Source: Prevotella sp.
GTDB taxonomy: Bacteria; Bacteroidota; Bacteroidia; Bacteroidales; Bacteroidaceae
NCBI GenBank assembly: GCA_017402445.1
Contig: JAFPME010000042.1
Coordinates: 1 to 56,825, forward strand
Length of the DNA: 56,825 bases
Reading direction: 5' to 3'
How positions within the stretch are numbered: position 1 is the stretch's first letter; every line of letters begins with the position of its first letter. Under the pieces are notes generated by a model. The model was not told the DNA's origin. It made no database searches and saw only the letters and a program-made list of their open reading frames with translations. Positions 40,601-49,695 of this stretch are shown here, piece after piece. The translations under genes and the position numbers were made by a program.

Positions 40601-41808
40601 TGGGAGGATTTGCTGTTTACCGTTTGCCCAATCAGACAGAGTGCACGTTAGTGGTGCAACATGAGGGAGACCCCGAGGAATTGCATTCTCCTTCCGAACT
40701 CAATGGACGTAGTGGATACGTGGTGGCGCCGTTTGCGGTGACCGAACGCGAACCGCTGTTGCTGATTCGTGCCGACGAGGTGGTGCGTATCCCGCTGTTT
40801 ACGTCCGACATGAGCAAGATGCTCGAACTGACTTCCGAGCGTCTCCGAGGCTTGGTGCGTTCGCTCAACGGAGAGGGAGAACGAATTTTTGAAGGTCTCG
40901 TCTCTGAAAAGGTGGAGGGACGGCCGTCCTCCGAAAGCTTGCGATGTCATGAGCAGAAGCAACCGCGCGAACAGGCATCGGCCAAGCTGCGCTATCACAT
41001 CGATTTTGCCAACTTCCATGCTCATCTGTTGACGGGAGAATTCCAGAAAATCGTCCTTTCGCGATGCTCGTACGAGCCGTTGCCCGTCGGTGTATCGCCA
41101 TTGCAGTTGTTTCAGAAAGCCTGCGAACGCTATCCCCGCATGTTTGTCACGCTGGTCAGCACCCGACGTTCCGGTCTGTGGCTGATGGCCACTCCTGAAA
41201 TCCTGCTCGAAGGCAGCGGACGGCAGTGGCGCACCATTGCACTGGCTGGTACCATGGAGATTCCTGAGCAGCAGCAGACTCCCGACTGGAGCACGAAGAA
41301 CATACAGGAGCAGCGTTTCGTGGCAACCTATATCACGGAGTGCTTAGAGCAGTTCCTACTCGGCGAGGCTGCGGCGGACGATTTCTCACACGACATCGAT
41401 GAGGACGGACCGTACACGACACAGGCTGCCAACGTTCTGCACCTGCGCAGCGATTTCAATTTCTCGCTGCCCGAACATGCGCGCATCGGCAACCTGCTCA
41501 GGCGCCTCCATCCTACACCTGCCGTCTGCGGATTGCCCAAACAGCAGACGTTCGACTTCATCCGTCGTAACGAATCAATCTCACGCAGCTACTACAGCGG
41601 GTTCACCGGACCCCTTTTCCTGAACGGCGAGACCCACCTGTTTGTCTCTCTCCGCTGCATGCAGATTGCTGCCGACGGCTGCCATCTGTATGCAGGAGGA
41701 GGCTTGTTGCGCGACAGCGTGGAGGAACAGGAGTGGCAAGAGACGGAGTCGAAGCTTGAAGCCATGCGCGCGTTGCTTGTCCCCCATTCATCATTCACTG
41801 TTGGGTAG
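40600..41808 (+). CDS. menF: Isochorismate synthase MenF
   Basis: Converts chorismate to isochorismate, the first step of menaquinone synthesis. The 402-residue protein is a chorismate-binding domain protein with KIVLSRC, the middle segment WLMATPEILLEG, IALAGTM, TKNIQEQRFVATYI, LHPTPAVCGLPKQQ and SRSYYSGFTGP, and the C-terminal metal-binding Glu in the WQETESKLEAM helix. It begins inside the stop codon of the thioesterase gene. The N-terminal third is divergent, as usual for this family. menD follows 15 bp downstream. Confidence 0.92.
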   Translation: MGGFAVYRLPNQTECTLVVQHEGDPEELHSPSELNGRSGYVVAPFAVTEREPLLLIRADEVVRIPLFTSDMSKMLELTSERLRGLVRSLNGEGERIFEGLVSEKVEGRPSSESLRCHEQKQPREQASAKLRYHIDFANFHAHLLTGEFQKIVLSRCSYEPLPVGVSPLQLFQKACERYPRMFVTLVSTRRSGLWLMATPEILLEGSGRQWRTIALAGTMEIPEQQQTPDWSTKNIQEQRFVATYITECLEQFLLGEAAADDFSHDIDEDGPYTTQAANVLHLRSDFNFSLPEHARIGNLLRRLHPTPAVCGLPKQQTFDFIRRNESISRSYYSGFTGPLFLNGETHLFVSLRCMQIAADGCHLYAGGGLLRDSVEEQEWQETESKLEAMRALLVPHSSFTVG

Positions 41809-41823
41809 TCGAAAAACCAATCT

Positions 41824-43401
41824 ATGTATAGCAATAAAGAAAACATCAACATACTGACAGCATTGTTGGTGGCACATGGCGTCCGGCATGCCGTGGTGTG
41901 TCCCGGCAGCCGCAATGCGCCCATCGTGCACAATCTGAACGAGTGTCCCGACATCAAGTGCCACCCCGTCACCGACGAACGGTCGGCCGGATTCTATGCC
42001 ATGGGCATGTCGTTGGCTACCGACGGGCCGGTGGTGGTCTGCGTCACCAGCGGAACGGCACTGCTTAATCTTGCCCCTGCGGTGGCCGAAGCGTTCTATC
42101 AGCATGCACGGCTGATCGTCGTTTCCGCCGACCGCCCGCTGCAATGGATCGATCAGCTCGACGGACAGACGCTCCCTCAGGCAGATGCGTTAGGGCGTTT
42201 CGTGGGGAAGGCAGTTTCCCTTCCTCTGCTTTCGGCTGCTGCCGAAAGCTCCGATGCGGCCGAGGAACGCTGGTTCTGCAACCGGTTAGTGAACGAAGCA
42301 CTGCTCTGCGACCACGCACCCGTCCACATCAATGTCCCCATTGCCGAACCGCTCTTCGAGTTCACCGTGCCCTCGTTGCCTGTGGAACGCAAGATAGAGT
42401 GGGTTCCTGCCGACGTGTCGCCGGCGATGCTGAGTCACATCACACGTATGTTCATGCTTTCCAAGCGACCGATGCTCATCAGCGGACAGCCCATGAATCC
42501 GAACTTGGACGAAGCGGTAGCCCTCGTTGCTGACGACGAACGCTATGTTCCCGACTTCGTCCTGTACATTGGCGGATCAGTTGTCAGCAAGCGTGTCAAG
42601 CGTTTCTTGCGGAAAGCGCGCGAGACGTGGATTGTCAACCGCTCGGGAGAGGTCTGCGACACGTTCATGAACCTTACAAGGCTCATTCAGGGTGACGGCA
42701 GACTCGTCGCAGACCACATTCGGTTCATGACGGAGACAGAGCCGCATCCCTTTATACAGCTTTGGGACGAATTGCTGGCGCGGGTGCGGCGCCATGCTGC
42801 CGCCTACGAGCCGCCTTTCTCCAAGATGGCCGTCGTAAAGCTGTTCGAGCAGCGGGCTGAGCTTGCATGTGCTGGCTCCGCTGTCTTCCACTATGCCAAC
42901 AGCTCGGCCATCAGGCTGGCCAACATCTATGCACACCACCCTGTGTTCTGTAACCGTGGCGTGAACGGCATTGAAGGCTCGCTCTCCACGGCGGCCGGTT
43001 TTTCCGTTGTAACCGATGAACGAGTGTTCTGTGTCATCGGTGACCTCAGCTTCTTCTACGACCAGAATGCCCTGTGGAACCAGAACCTGCGGGGCAACCT
43101 GCGCATCCTGCTGCTCAATGACGGTGGGGGCGGCATCTTCAACATGCTGGAAGGACTGGAGCAGAGTGCAGCGCGCGACCGCTTGGTGTCGGCAGGGCAC
43201 CAGGCCACAGCTGAGGGTGCCTGTCTGCAAAATAACATCACTTATCTGAAGGCTGCCAACTGGGAGGAGACCGAACGCGGACTGACCACTTTGGTACAGG
43301 CGGACAGCAGCCGACCCATTGTGCTGGAGGTCTTTACCGACAGCAATGAGGACAGGCTCGCACTGAAAAACTACTATCGACAGTTGCTTGACGAAAGGTA
43401 A
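41824..43401 (+). CDS. menD: SEPHCHC synthase MenD
   Basis: ThDP-dependent enzyme that adds succinyl-semialdehyde from 2-oxoglutarate to isochorismate. The 525-residue protein has N-terminal HGVRHAVVCPGSRNAPIVHN and DERSAGFYAMGMSLAT (with the catalytic Glu-like ER), SAGRPL-like VVSADRPLQWID, a middle domain, and the ThDP site GVNGIEGSLSTAAGF and GDLSFFYDQNALWN. Part of the men operon. Confidence 0.94.
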   Translation: MYSNKENINILTALLVAHGVRHAVVCPGSRNAPIVHNLNECPDIKCHPVTDERSAGFYAMGMSLATDGPVVVCVTSGTALLNLAPAVAEAFYQHARLIVVSADRPLQWIDQLDGQTLPQADALGRFVGKAVSLPLLSAAAESSDAAEERWFCNRLVNEALLCDHAPVHINVPIAEPLFEFTVPSLPVERKIEWVPADVSPAMLSHITRMFMLSKRPMLISGQPMNPNLDEAVALVADDERYVPDFVLYIGGSVVSKRVKRFLRKARETWIVNRSGEVCDTFMNLTRLIQGDGRLVADHIRFMTETEPHPFIQLWDELLARVRRHAAAYEPPFSKMAVVKLFEQRAELACAGSAVFHYANSSAIRLANIYAHHPVFCNRGVNGIEGSLSTAAGFSVVTDERVFCVIGDLSFFYDQNALWNQNLRGNLRILLLNDGGGGIFNMLEGLEQSAARDRLVSAGHQATAEGACLQNNITYLKAANWEETERGLTTLVQADSSRPIVLEVFTDSNEDRLALKNYYRQLLDER

Positions 43402-43432
43402 GAAAGCTCCGTCAACCGTAATCGAATGAGAC

Positions 43433-44464
43433 ATGATGACCTTACAGGCTTTTCTTGACGAGTGGAACAACGACAGCGACCGCGTGCTGGTGCACACAAG
43501 CGGGTCGACGGGCGAGCCGAAGGCGCTGTGGGTGGAGAAGCGGCGCATGGAAGCTTCGGCACGCATCACGTGCGACTTCTTGGGGCTGCAGGCGGGCGAC
43601 ACGGCCTTGCTGTGCATGCCGCTCGACTTCATTGCAGGCAAGATGATGGTGGTGCGCGCGTTGGTGCGCGGGTTGCAGCTGATCAGTGTGGATCCGAGTG
43701 GAAGACCTTTCTCTGTCAACAGCTTGCAGTTAACGGCCGGAAAGCGTCATCCCGACATTGATTTTGCCGCCATGGTGCCGCTGCAGGTGTGGAACACCGT
43801 GCGCGTGGCGGAGGAGCGCGAGCGGCTGATGGCCGTGCGGCACCTCATCATCGGTGGCGGTGCCATTGACGACGAGCTGGCCCGCGAGCTGCGGCAGTTC
43901 CCCAACGCTGTGTGGAGCACGTATGGCATGACGGAGACTCTGTCGCACATCGCCCTCCGGCGGCTCAGCGGCCCCGAGACGAGCGAGTGGTACACGCCCT
44001 TCGAGGGTGTGGAAGTGATGACGGACGGCGACGGCTGTCTGGTCATTGATGCGCCGCAGGTGTGCGCAGAGACGCTCGTGACGAACGACATCGCCGAGGT
44101 GGTTACGACGACGGCCGCCGACGGTCGGCGGGTGGTCAGGTTCCGCATCGTCGGGCGCCGCGACAACGTGATCTGTTCGGGTGGTCTGAAGATACAGATT
44201 GAGGAGGTAGAGCGCCTTCTGCGCCCTCATCTTGGCTCCGATTTCCTCATCACGAAGCGCGCTGACACGAAGTATGGCGAGGCCGTCGTGTTATTATATA
44301 AGAAAGGAGAATGCCGGGAGGAAGACCTGCGCGCGGTTTGTCGGCGCGTTCTTCCGAAGTATTGGGTTCCCCGCTTCTTTGTCGCTGCCGACGAGCTTCC
44401 ATACACTGCGACAGGGAAGCCCGCCCGACAGCAGGCGATGCTTCTCGCCCAAGATGTCCGATAG
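43433..44464 (+). CDS. menE: o-Succinylbenzoate-CoA ligase-like AMP-forming enzyme MenE
   Basis: Activates o-succinylbenzoate with ATP and CoA. At 343 residues it is the short Bacteroidetes form. ANL motifs are visible: VHTSGSTGEPKALWVEK (P-loop, near the N-terminus), HLIIGGGAIDDEL, VWSTYGMTETLSHIALR, RFRIVGRRDNVICSGGLKIQ and the C-terminal catalytic Lys in YTATGKPARQQ. The start may be the ATG at 43433 or the next one at 43436. It follows menD by 31 bp; menB and menC, which often lie between menD and menE, are absent here. Confidence 0.88.
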   Translation: MMTLQAFLDEWNNDSDRVLVHTSGSTGEPKALWVEKRRMEASARITCDFLGLQAGDTALLCMPLDFIAGKMMVVRALVRGLQLISVDPSGRPFSVNSLQLTAGKRHPDIDFAAMVPLQVWNTVRVAEERERLMAVRHLIIGGGAIDDELARELRQFPNAVWSTYGMTETLSHIALRRLSGPETSEWYTPFEGVEVMTDGDGCLVIDAPQVCAETLVTNDIAEVVTTTAADGRRVVRFRIVGRRDNVICSGGLKIQIEEVERLLRPHLGSDFLITKRADTKYGEAVVLLYKKGECREEDLRAVCRRVLPKYWVPRFFVAADELPYTATGKPARQQAMLLAQDVR

Positions 44465-44652
44465 CCCTTCATGCTGCTATTCTGATGTGAATATGCTCTG
44501 TGAATTATGCTTACAAAATAACATTTATTATACGAAATTACGGTGGGTTTTCCAAAATAAAAGTCAGACGGACGCGTACACGCGAAATATGAGAAAGTTA
44601 TAAAACGCTGGAAACAAACGACTTGTGTTTTCTTTACATTTTTTGCGCTTTC

Positions 44653-44755
44653 AAAATGACTCATTTTACACTTCAAAATGGGCCGTTTCCGCGCGCAGAA
44701 TGATTCATTTTGGCGAGCAAAACGGGCCGTTTCGTGATGTAAAATGGGCCATTTT
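44653..44755. repeat. 22-bp periodic array of five odd palindromes
   Basis: Five 15-bp palindromic cores are centred at 44660, 44682, 44704, 44726 and 44748, an exact 22-bp step, separated by 7-bp spacers. Cores: AAAATGACTCATTTT, AAAATGGGCCGTTTC, AGAATGATTCATTTT, AAAACGGGCCGTTTC and AAAATGGGCCATTTT. Two core types (TGA-N-TCA and GGGCC) are mixed. The first and last are perfect odd palindromes. A possible weak sixth unit is CGGAA..TTCCG, centred at 44771. No coding potential. Confidence 0.9.
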
Positions 44756-45093
44756 GAAAAACGGAAAGAAAAATCTTCCGGTTTTGTCCGATTCTTTTAT
44801 CAAAACAAGCGCTTCCGTCTTCGTAGAATGAAAGAAAATGTGTACCCGTTTTTTCGGTATGAAATATTTACAATCATGGCGTGATTTCCTGCCGTTATAC
44901 CGGTACAGGATCCTATTCGGTTAATTCGCTTACATCGAACTCACGTGGCCGTCATTGCGCCGCGCGGCCTCTTTGTTGACGAGGAGGCGTTCGCAGGATG
45001 CCAGAACCCGAGGGAGTTTATCATGATGTTCTATAACAACAAGGACACGAAGCGGGAAACGCTGATTCTCAAAACGTTTCTTCTTGGCGTAAG

Positions 45094-45130
45094 AAAAGGG
45101 CTGACACCAAACTGTGGTATCAGCCCTTTT
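45094..45130. terminator. Terminator of aroB (bidirectional)
   Basis: AAAAGGGCTGA / TCAGCCCTTTT 11-bp stem with an inner ACC/GGT pairing and flanking A/T runs, 50 bp beyond the aroB stop. Confidence 0.8.
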
Positions 45131-45179
45131 ACCCGTATTTCTCTGTTGTCGGGAAATCGCAATGGAGGGGAAGTGCGTG

Positions 45180-46325
45180 TCAGCCTTCGCGATAGAAGTC
45201 GAGACTCTGGCGGATGTCCTCGTCGGTGACGCTCTGGTTGATGCGGATGTCGCCGATGTCGGAGAGCAGCGTGAAGTTGATGATGCCGTCGCGGTTCTTC
45301 TTGTCGTGGCGCATGAGGTTGATGAGCGCGGGATAGTCGTCGCAGGTGATGGCCATCTGCCCGTAGTTCTCGCGGATGAGGCTGACGGTCTGGCGCAGTT
45401 TGTCGGTGGGAAATCCGCACTTCACCGCGCTGAGCCACAGTTCGCAAACGAGTCCGTAGGCCACGGCATAACCGTGGAGCACGGGGCGTCCCTGCTGCAT
45501 GGCAAAGCTCTCGAAGGCATGTCCTGCGGTGTGGCCGAGGTTCAGGGCCTTTCGCAGTCCTGTTTCCTTCGGGTCTTCGGTGACGATGCGTTCCTTCACT
45601 TCCACGCTTTTTTTCAGTTGAGAGCTGAGAGCTGAGAATTGGCTGGCGTTGATGCCGCTTTGTTCCGATTGGTTGTTCCTGTCGCTGCATTCGCCGGCCG
45701 TTTGTCTCGACAGGTAATCACACCTACTGTCGGTCAGCGGCAGACTGTCAGCCAGCAGCAAGGTCTCACTCCAGGTGGCCTCGTCGGCAATGAGGCTGTG
45801 CTTCAGCATCTCCGCATAACCTGAGAGTATGTTCTCGCGATCAAGCGTCTTGAGGAACAGTGTGCTCAGAATCACGGTGTGGGCTTCGCTGAAGACGCCG
45901 ATTTCGTTCTTCAGTCCGTTGAAGTTGATGCCCGTCTTGCCGCCGACGCTGGCGTCGACCATGGCGAGCAACGTGGTGGGAATATTGATGAAGTTGATGC
46001 CTCGCTTGAAAGTGCTGGCTGCGAATCCGCCCAGGTCGGTCACCATTCCGCCGCCCAGATTGATGAGCAGCGAATGGCGTGTGGCTCCGTTTGCGCTCAG
46101 TTCCTTCCATACGTGTGCGATGCTCTGCAGGTCTTTGTGTGTGTCACCTGCCGGAATGGTGATGGTCTTGGCTCCGCGCAGACAGAGGAAAGAAGCAATC
46201 AGTGGCCAGCATGCCCGTTCTGTGTTTTCGTCCAAGACTACGAAAATCTTGTCGTGCTCGCATTCTGAGATGGCAATGGTTAGTTCTTGTTGCAGGTTCT
46301 TCGAAATAATAATGCTCTGTTTCAT
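45180..46325 (-). CDS. aroB: 3-Dehydroquinate synthase
   Basis: Second step of the shikimate pathway, using NAD+ and a divalent metal. From ATG 46325 the product has 381 residues, longer than the usual ~350. Family motifs: INLGGGMVTDLGGFAASTFKRG (NAD site), PTTLLAMVDASVGGKTGIN, SGYAEMLKHSLI, EKERIV-like VKERIVTEDPKETGLRKALNLGHTAGHAFE (metal ligands). An insert of about 40 residues (with SRQTAGECSDRNNQSEQS and SQFSALSSQLKKS) sits between SGYAEMLKHSLI and VKERIVTED. Its DNA (45610-45750) contains CAGTTGAGAGCTGAGAGCTG, typical of intergenic repeats. An upstream ATG at 46346 could add seven residues. Confidence 0.9.
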   Translation of the reverse strand: MKQSIIISKNLQQELTIAISECEHDKIFVVLDENTERACWPLIASFLCLRGAKTITIPAGDTHKDLQSIAHVWKELSANGATRHSLLINLGGGMVTDLGGFAASTFKRGINFINIPTTLLAMVDASVGGKTGINFNGLKNEIGVFSEAHTVILSTLFLKTLDRENILSGYAEMLKHSLIADEATWSETLLLADSLPLTDSRCDYLSRQTAGECSDRNNQSEQSGINASQFSALSSQLKKSVEVKERIVTEDPKETGLRKALNLGHTAGHAFESFAMQQGRPVLHGYAVAYGLVCELWLSAVKCGFPTDKLRQTVSLIRENYGQMAITCDDYPALINLMRHDKKNRDGIINFTLLSDIGDIRINQSVTDEDIRQSLDFYREG

Positions 46326-46361
46326 ATCCCTCAATCTTTCTGACATACTTGGTTTCGGTTG

Positions 46362-46369
46362 CAAATATA
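46362..46369 (-). promoter_or_regulatory. -7 promoter box for aroB
   Basis: Reads TATATTTG on the minus strand. It lies upstream of both candidate aroB starts. Confidence 0.65.
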
Positions 46370-46517
46370 CGCATTTTTTCGCTATCAGGCATAAAAAAAT
46401 CGTAAAAACGCCCCCGTTTTTGTCGTTTCTTCATATTTTTCGCCGTTTTCTTTGTCGGCGACTTAAACCAAAAGTGTACTTTTAACGTCCAAAAATCATA
46501 AATCACACAATCGTTTT

Positions 46518-49484
46518 ATGAAGAGATCATTGTTCATATTGCTGCTGACAGCAATCTCGGTTCTTTCGTTTGCCCAGAGTAAAAAGATTTCAGGACAAAT
46601 CACCGACAAAGAGACAAATGAAGGCATGGTGCAGGCAACGGTGCATCTGCTGAAGACAGACAGCACGTTCGTCAAAGGCGTGCTCACCGACCTGGAGGGC
46701 AACTTCACGATCGAAGCCCCCGAGGACGGCAAGTACATCGTCAAGCTGACGAACGTGGGCTACATCACCGCTACGAAGAATGTCACCATCAGCGGCGGCA
46801 AGGACGTGAAGCTGGGTGTCATTTCCCTGACGCCTGACGCCATCCTGCTGAAGGAAGCCACGGTGACGGCGCAGGCTGCGAAGGTGACGGTGCGCAAGGA
46901 CACCTTCGTCTACAATGCCGATGCCTATCGCACGGCCGAAGGTTCGGTGGTGGAGGAGCTGGTGAAGAAGCTGCCGGGAGCGCAGGTCGACGACGACGGC
47001 AAGATAACCATCAACGGTAAGGAAGTGAAGAAAATCCTGGTGGACGGCAAGGAGTTCATGACCGGCGACACGAAGACGGCCATGAAGAACCTCCCCACCT
47101 CTATTATTAATAACATCAAGGCCTACGACCAGCAGAGCGACCTGGCACGTATCACCGGCATCGACGACGGCAACGAGGAAACGGTGCTCGACTTCAGCAT
47201 ACGTCCGGGCATGAACAAGGGTACATTTGCCAATATCGACCTCGGCATCGGTACGAAGAAACGCTATGCCGAGCGCATCATGGGGGCATACTTCGCCAAT
47301 AAGTGGCGTCTGATGGCCTTCGTCAACGCCAACAACACCAGCGACCAGGGATTCGGTGGCGGTGGCGGCGGCCGGTGGGGCGGCGCTCGCAATGGTCTGA
47401 ATGCCTCGAAGATGGTGGGTCTGAACTTCAACTACGAGGAGAAGAACAAGCTGAAGTGGGATGCCTCGGTGCGATGGAACCACCGCGACGGCGATGTGTG
47501 GTCGAAGTCTTCTGTAGCCCATTTCAACGGTGCCTTCAACTCATACGAGAACTCGCTGAGTCAGAACTATTCACGCTCGAACAGCTGGAACGCCAACATG
47601 CGCATTGAATGGCAGCCAGACTCGATGTGGACCATCTCGTTCCGACCGACATTCAGCGTCACGACGAACGACGGTAACAACGGACGCACCTCGCGCATGT
47701 TCAACAATGACCCGTACCTCGTCGCTGCTGACCCGCTGAACATCGACGTGGGGCAGTTCGTGGCTGACAGCATCATCGTGAACCAGAGCACCAACGGCAG
47801 CCTGAGCTACAGTAAGAACAAGTCTGGATCGGCCATGCTGCAGTTGAACCGCAGGCTGAACAACAACGGTCGTAACGTGACGTTGCAGGGAAATGCCAGC
47901 TTCGGAGACAATGAAAGTAAGAGTCTCTCCACAAGCGATGTCATCCTGTACCAGATGAAGAATGCTGCCGGTAACGATTCCACGTACTACACCAACCGTT
48001 ACAGCCTGACACCGACAGACAACTGGCGATACTCCATTCAGGCAACATACTCCGAGCCGCTCTGGAAACGCACTTATCTGCAGTTCAGCTACCAGTACAC
48101 CTACAGCTACAACAAGAGCGACCGCTCCACCTACGACTTTTCCAGCTTCGATATGAACCCGTTCTCGGGCATTACACGTGAATATCGCGGATGGGACAGT
48201 TATCTCTCACGGCTGCCGATGGACTATACCAACTACCTCACCCCTGAACTGAGCCGCTTCTCAGAATATAAGAACTACATCCATGAGTTCAACGTGATGT
48301 TCCGACTGATACGCGACAAGTATCGTCTGAACGCAGGTGTGATGTTCCAGCCGCAGAAGTCGGACTTCGTACAGAACTATCTGAACGTGCATACTGACAC
48401 AACGCGCAGTGTCTTCAACTTCACCCCGACGCTTGACTTCCGCTACAACCCGAACGATGTGACCGAGCTCAGACTGAACTACCGCGGAACAACGTCGCAG
48501 CCATCGATGAGCGACCTGCTCGACATCACCGACAACAGCGACCCGATGAACATCACCAAGGGTAACCCGGGGCTGAAGCCGTCGTTCACTAATCGTTTTC
48601 AGCTGTTCTACAACACGTACCTGACAAGTCATCAGCGCAGTATCATGACGTTTGCCAACTTCAGTACCACGCGCAACAGCATCTCGAACATGGTGACCTA
48701 CGACCCCGTATCACTGAGTAAGACCACAAGGCCCGAGAATATCAACGGTAACTGGAACGCAGGAGTGGGCTTGATGTTCAATACCGCCATCGACTCTGCC
48801 GGCGTGTGGAACATGAACACGTTCACCATGCTCAACTACAACAACTACGTGGGCTACCTCTTTGATAACAAACTGAAAGAGTCGCAGAAGAACACTACGC
48901 GCTCGACGAGCGTCATGGAGCGCCTGCAGTTCAGTTACAGAAAGGACTGGTTCGAGATCGCTCTCGATGGTTCGGTGAACTACCAGCACACGCGCAACCT
49001 GCTGCAGAGCAGTGCCAACGTAGACACCTGGCAGTTCTCATACGGCGGAAGCATCAATATCTTTGCACCGTGGGGCACCAGTATTTCTACCGACATGCAC
49101 AACCAAAGCCGTCGTGGCTACCAGGATGCGTCGATGAACACGAACGAGCTGTTGTGGAATGCGCAGATCTCGCAGAGCTTCCTCAAGGGGAAACCGCTCA
49201 CCGTGTCCGTTCAGTTCTACGACATCCTGCGCCAGCAGAGCAATCTCACGCGTACTATCAACGCCATGCAGCGCAGCGATACCGAGTATAACAGCATCAA
49301 CTCGTATGTTATGCTTCATGCCATCTACCGCTTCAACGCCTTCGGCGGCAAGGATGCCCGCCAGATGATGGGACGAGGCTTCGGTGGCCGTGGCGGAGGC
49401 TTCGGTGGTGGCCGTCCGGGAGGTCGTCCTGGTGGGTTCGGCGGCGGTCGTCCCGGTGGGTTCGGCGGCGGTCGTCCGAGGTGA
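46518..49484 (+). CDS. Outer-membrane beta-barrel receptor with carboxypeptidase-like N-domain and Gly/Arg-Pro tail
   Basis: The 988-residue protein has a signal peptide (MKRSLFILLLTAISVLSFAQ). A CarboxypepD_reg-like domain follows (about 23-110: ISGQITDKETNEGMVQATVHLL..GNFTIEAPEDGKYIVKLTNVGY). Next is a plug-like region (VEELVKKLPGAQVDDDGKITINGKEVKKILVDGKEF) and a long C-terminal beta-barrel rich in Tyr/Asn (OMP_b-brl_3 type). It lacks a recognisable SusD partner, so the substrate is unknown; related proteins are often annotated TonB-dependent receptor. The C-terminus is a Gly/Arg/Pro repeat (GGRGGGFGGGRPGGRPGGFG..), unlike the usual terminal beta-strand. Transcribed divergently from aroB. 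Confidence 0.88.
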   Translation: MKRSLFILLLTAISVLSFAQSKKISGQITDKETNEGMVQATVHLLKTDSTFVKGVLTDLEGNFTIEAPEDGKYIVKLTNVGYITATKNVTISGGKDVKLGVISLTPDAILLKEATVTAQAAKVTVRKDTFVYNADAYRTAEGSVVEELVKKLPGAQVDDDGKITINGKEVKKILVDGKEFMTGDTKTAMKNLPTSIINNIKAYDQQSDLARITGIDDGNEETVLDFSIRPGMNKGTFANIDLGIGTKKRYAERIMGAYFANKWRLMAFVNANNTSDQGFGGGGGGRWGGARNGLNASKMVGLNFNYEEKNKLKWDASVRWNHRDGDVWSKSSVAHFNGAFNSYENSLSQNYSRSNSWNANMRIEWQPDSMWTISFRPTFSVTTNDGNNGRTSRMFNNDPYLVAADPLNIDVGQFVADSIIVNQSTNGSLSYSKNKSGSAMLQLNRRLNNNGRNVTLQGNASFGDNESKSLSTSDVILYQMKNAAGNDSTYYTNRYSLTPTDNWRYSIQATYSEPLWKRTYLQFSYQYTYSYNKSDRSTYDFSSFDMNPFSGITREYRGWDSYLSRLPMDYTNYLTPELSRFSEYKNYIHEFNVMFRLIRDKYRLNAGVMFQPQKSDFVQNYLNVHTDTTRSVFNFTPTLDFRYNPNDVTELRLNYRGTTSQPSMSDLLDITDNSDPMNITKGNPGLKPSFTNRFQLFYNTYLTSHQRSIMTFANFSTTRNSISNMVTYDPVSLSKTTRPENINGNWNAGVGLMFNTAIDSAGVWNMNTFTMLNYNNYVGYLFDNKLKESQKNTTRSTSVMERLQFSYRKDWFEIALDGSVNYQHTRNLLQSSANVDTWQFSYGGSINIFAPWGTSISTDMHNQSRRGYQDASMNTNELLWNAQISQSFLKGKPLTVSVQFYDILRQQSNLTRTINAMQRSDTEYNSINSYVMLHAIYRFNAFGGKDARQMMGRGFGGRGGGFGGGRPGGRPGGFGGGRPGGFGGGRPR

Positions 49485-49545
49485 TTCTGTCTCAGATTGT
49501 CTCCGTCTTCACGAAGAGAGTTTTTCAATTAGTTAGTTATATGAA

Positions 49546-49584
49546 AAAGCCCCGTCAGAATGGTTGCTCATTCGACGGGGCTTT
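49546..49584. terminator. Bidirectional terminator
   Basis: AAAGCCCCGTC / GACGGGGCTTT perfect 11-bp stem with 17-nt loop. It lies between the converging receptor gene and purN. Confidence 0.85.
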
Positions 49585-49695
49585 GATATTGTTATCAGGA
49601 AGGACGGCAGTGAACGACTACCTATTGTGTGAAAACGGCTGCTTACTGATTGTCTCCAATTGGCAGCTGGCGTCGGCTGCTGTTTTACTGATTGA

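Larger units (their letters stand above)
44465..45179. other. Non-coding region between convergent menE and aroB
   Basis: Holds the 22-bp periodic palindrome array (44653-44755) and the aroB terminator (45094-45130). Between 44780 and 45090 I see no confident gene. A frame from 44945 encodes a plausible-looking stretch but continues through the terminator and has no start or family signal. Confidence 0.6.

Noticed and set aside
44945-45229. A possible 94-codon gene between menE and aroB
   Set aside because: It starts with GTG without a promoter, runs through the aroB terminator and into the aroB 3' end, and shows no recognisable family.
49585-49695. Direct repeats CGGCTG..TACTGATTG near purN
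   Set aside because: Two imperfect copies in a short spacer; too little to call an element beyond the general AGCTG-type repeats.
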